Below, piece after piece: positions 62,223 to 64,000 of a stretch of DNA of 64,000 nt. This stretch comes from UBA2561 sp964577275 (lineage in GTDB: Bacteria > Bacteroidota > Bacteroidia > Cytophagales > Thermoflexibacteraceae): the NCBI GenBank assembly GCA_964577275.1, contig CAZNYR010000007.1:5057-69056 (forward strand). Direction: 5' to 3'. The notes under the pieces were generated by a model. It ran no database searches. It was not told the DNA's origin and saw only the letters and a list, made by a program, of their open reading frames with translations. The number at the start of each line of letters is the position of its first letter. Positions within the stretch are counted from its first letter, which is position 1. A program made the position numbers and the translations under genes.

Positions 62223-62734
62223 TGTGGTTGCGGTTTGGGCTTTTCTCGTAAAAAATCGGCAATACTTGCATTCAGCATAAAATCAACAAAACGATTGTAT
62301 CTATTTGAATAATAATCATTTAGTCGTTGCTCCATGCTATCATAAGTCCATGAAACTGCCGATTCTAACCCCACACACTCCTCTTTGGTCGCCGAACGAC
62401 TACCGTTTCTATCATGGATTTCAAATTTACTTGGGTTCAAAACATTTTGTAAATAAACAGGAGGTTCATCCAAAACAATTTCTTCTAAAGGCAATTTTTT
62501 GCCAATTTTTTGCCAATATCCCTTTGTGATGGCTGAATTATGTACAGCGGCAAAAAACAAAATTGGTTTTTCGATAATTTCGTCAATTTCCAAATCTTCT
62601 TGGGTTCTGGCATCATAAAAAGCACACCGAACTTCCAAAATTCGGGCATAGGTATGAAATCCATTTTCTAAGGGAATTTTAACAATCGCTCCTACGGTGC
62701 GTTGCTGGCGTTTCAAAGGGCGGGTATCTGTCAT
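62216..62734 (-). CDS. Imm26-like immunity protein, full length
   Basis: The 172-residue protein begins KRQQRTVGAIVKIPLENGFHTYARILEVRCAFYDA and continues EIIEKPILFFAAVHNSAITKGYWQKIGKKLPLEE, the Imm26 pattern (short beta-rich protein with a GAIVKIPL start). It then extends into a helical C-terminus (ECVGLESAVSWTYDSMEQRLNDYYSNRYNRFVDFML). Imm26 proteins neutralise nuclease toxins encoded beside them. Its end overlaps the GIY-YIG-like gene, so the two are likely cotranscribed in the order immunity then toxin, reverse of the common order. Confidence 0.78.
   Translation of the reverse strand: MTDTRPLKRQQRTVGAIVKIPLENGFHTYARILEVRCAFYDARTQEDLEIDEIIEKPILFFAAVHNSAITKGYWQKIGKKLPLEEIVLDEPPVYLQNVLNPSKFEIHDRNGSRSATKEECVGLESAVSWTYDSMEQRLNDYYSNRYNRFVDFMLNASIADFLREKPKPQPQC
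62479..62734 (-). repeat. 256-bp direct repeat, copy B
   Basis: Partner of 61541-61796 within the full-length Imm26-like gene. Confidence 0.93.
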
Positions 62735-62877
62735 CTTTTCACGATGTTTTTCTTGAAAATACGAATTTTTTGACAGAAAATCAAATCAATTTAGTTTATA
62801 TATAACTCATTGATTTTCAGATAATTATATTATAATTATCTTCATCGCACAAATCCATCCAAAAAATTAGAAAGGCT

Positions 62878-63804
62878 TTATTTTTGGCTCGCCTTGAACA
62901 AAATTTCTTTTTCTTTTCGGGTAAGGCTTTCGTAGCCTTTTTGAGAAATTTTATCCAAAATGGCATCAATCTCATCCTGATTTGGAGCTTCCGAAGTGGC
63001 ATCAGCTTGGGCTTTTCCAGCTTTATTTTTGACCTTACTTTTGACTTTAGAGGTGGATTTTTTGCGTCTTCTATCGTTTTTTTGGGTTATTTTTCGGAAT
63101 AATTCATCGAAAAAAGTCAGCAATCGCGTCAGTGGATACCCCAAATCATAGCCTTTTCGGTGCATCTGAATAATGATAAATCCCATCAAAGCACCGCCCA
63201 AATGAGCAATGTTGCCGCCTGCATTCGAGCCAACCGAACCAATAAATGACAACAAAATAACGAAAGCAGCAATATATTTGAGTTCTACACGCCCAAAAAA
63301 TAGCAAATGTAAACCATAATTGGGCAGGAGCGTGGCGGTTGCCGTGATGATAGCGTACACACTTGCCGAAGCACCAATCATCCCAATGGCAGGTTGAATA
63401 CTGATAAAAAACGGCAACGTATTATACATAATTAAGTATAATAATCCCCCCATGATACCGCCATAAATATAAATGACGAGTGTTTTGATGTGTCCCAAAT
63501 ACTCTTCGGCAATTCGCCCGAACCAATAAAAGGCAAACATATTGAAGGCGATATGAAATAAATCCTCGTGCGTAAAAAAGTAGGTCAGCAAAGTCCAGGG
63601 GCGCATCATAAATTCGGCGATAGGCGCAGGAATATACATGGCGGTTCGTAGGAAAACATAAATCGTTGGCGAAGAGGATGCCATCCCAATGACTTTGGCA
63701 ATCATAAAAACCAAAAATACAGCTACATTTATGATTATCAAGCGAATAATCACGCTATTGGGTTTGTGCCACGCTCTTTTGAAATCTTCAACAAAGGGAT
63801 TCAT
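62878..63804 (-). CDS. Rhomboid-family intramembrane serine protease
   Basis: The 308-residue protein has six or so membrane helices. The active site is visible: FHIAFNMFAFYW (H84, N88), GASASVY (catalytic Ser146, replacing the more usual GASGA) and AHLGGALMG (catalytic His201). The first helix region ends with the NPFVEDFKR N-terminus, and a long basic cytoplasmic tail (about 220-308, RRRKKSTSKVKSKVKNKAG) ends in an acidic motif repeated in the family (QDEIDAILDKISQKGYESLTRKEKEIL). It cleaves membrane proteins within the bilayer. It is 53 bases downstream of a second rhomboid gene. Confidence 0.94.
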   Translation of the reverse strand: MNPFVEDFKRAWHKPNSVIIRLIIINVAVFLVFMIAKVIGMASSSPTIYVFLRTAMYIPAPIAEFMMRPWTLLTYFFTHEDLFHIAFNMFAFYWFGRIAEEYLGHIKTLVIYIYGGIMGGLLYLIMYNTLPFFISIQPAIGMIGASASVYAIITATATLLPNYGLHLLFFGRVELKYIAAFVILLSFIGSVGSNAGGNIAHLGGALMGFIIIQMHRKGYDLGYPLTRLLTFFDELFRKITQKNDRRRKKSTSKVKSKVKNKAGKAQADATSEAPNQDEIDAILDKISQKGYESLTRKEKEILFKASQK

Positions 63805-63857
63805 TGACTTACTTTTTTATAGGTTTTTGGATAAGTACGTACAAAAATTGTACAATT

Positions 63858-64000
63858 TTAAGGGACTAATCGGCGCATACGCCAGATTTTTATGAGGATA
63901 AAACCCACCAATGCCCCGCCCAAATGAGCATAATGCGCCACATTATCATCGGCGGCATTTTGCCAAGCCCGATACACATCAAACAAAATAAATAAAATAA
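63858..64000 (-). CDS. Second rhomboid-family protease, C-terminal part only
   Basis: Cut by the window edge. The minus-strand frame reads LFILFDVYRAWQNAADDNVAHYAHLGGALVGFILIKIWRMRRLVP before the stop at 63858. AHLGGALVGF is the catalytic-His helix of a rhomboid. It lies in tandem with the 308-residue rhomboid, a frequent arrangement in Bacteroidota, and has a much shorter C-terminus. Confidence 0.9.
   Translation of the reverse strand, partial: ILFILFDVYRAWQNAADDNVAHYAHLGGALVGFILIKIWRMRRLVP

Overview
The window is a piece of a Bacteroidota chromosome, most like the Cytophagales. The evidence is a T9SS type A sorting domain, a SusC/SusD pair, a Bacteroidota-style BamA with Skp/OmpH chaperones and BamD, TANNTTTG-type promoter boxes, and an almost complete lack of Shine-Dalgarno sequences before genes. 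The base composition is AT-rich between genes. Two runs of exactly 10 N (31578-31587 and 35458-35467) show that this is a draft scaffold. No rRNA, tRNA or CRISPR array was recognised.

Layout. 1-5.0 kb holds the end of an unknown gene, a secreted M43 zinc protease, a long gene-free stretch, a methyltransferase-like gene and an OmpA-domain protein. 5.3-9.2 kb is the outer-membrane assembly block bamA-ompH-ompH, which converges on gcvT through a strong bidirectional terminator. 10.4-20.4 kb is a three-gene leftward operon: a 2500-residue protein with eight TIR domains, a membrane segment, a coiled coil and a WD40-like C-terminus; then a TPR/beta-barrel protein; then a lipoprotein. 20.6-21.55 kb is a gene-free region with 21 exact DnaA boxes, a strong oriC candidate. 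prfB follows, with the classical programmed +1 frameshift, then a bacterial PH-domain protein and an Rpn-like nuclease. 25-33 kb carries a bacterial alpha-2-macroglobulin and a PD40/OmpA protein split by an assembly gap. 33-38 kb is mostly leftward housekeeping: methyltransferase, HAD phosphatase, dnaN, an LptF/LptG permease and a PKD protein. 38-50 kb has a TonB-dependent receptor, a truncated 7TMR-DISM protein, a beta-helix protein, GlpQ-type phosphodiesterase, an ECF sigma factor with a probable envelope-spanning partner, an RRM protein, ald-tsaE, and a SanA/DUF218 protein. 50-56 kb has DUF2480, MarR, a DUF4240 pair, a porin-like protein and bamD. 56-61 kb is susC-susD. 61.5-62.7 kb is a small toxin/immunity-like module (two Imm26-like genes flanking a GIY-YIG-like domain), followed by two tandem rhomboid proteases at the window edge.

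How the parts fit. Much of the window is envelope biology: BamA, BamD, OmpH, LptF/G, OmpA proteins, TonB/SusCD uptake, alpha-2-macroglobulin and rhomboids. The two accessory regions of most interest are the octa-TIR operon, probably an NAD-consuming defence or stress system next to the putative origin, and the Imm26/GIY-YIG module. Short repeated quasi-palindromes of the form TTGATAATCAAKRAGTTAT punctuate many gene boundaries.
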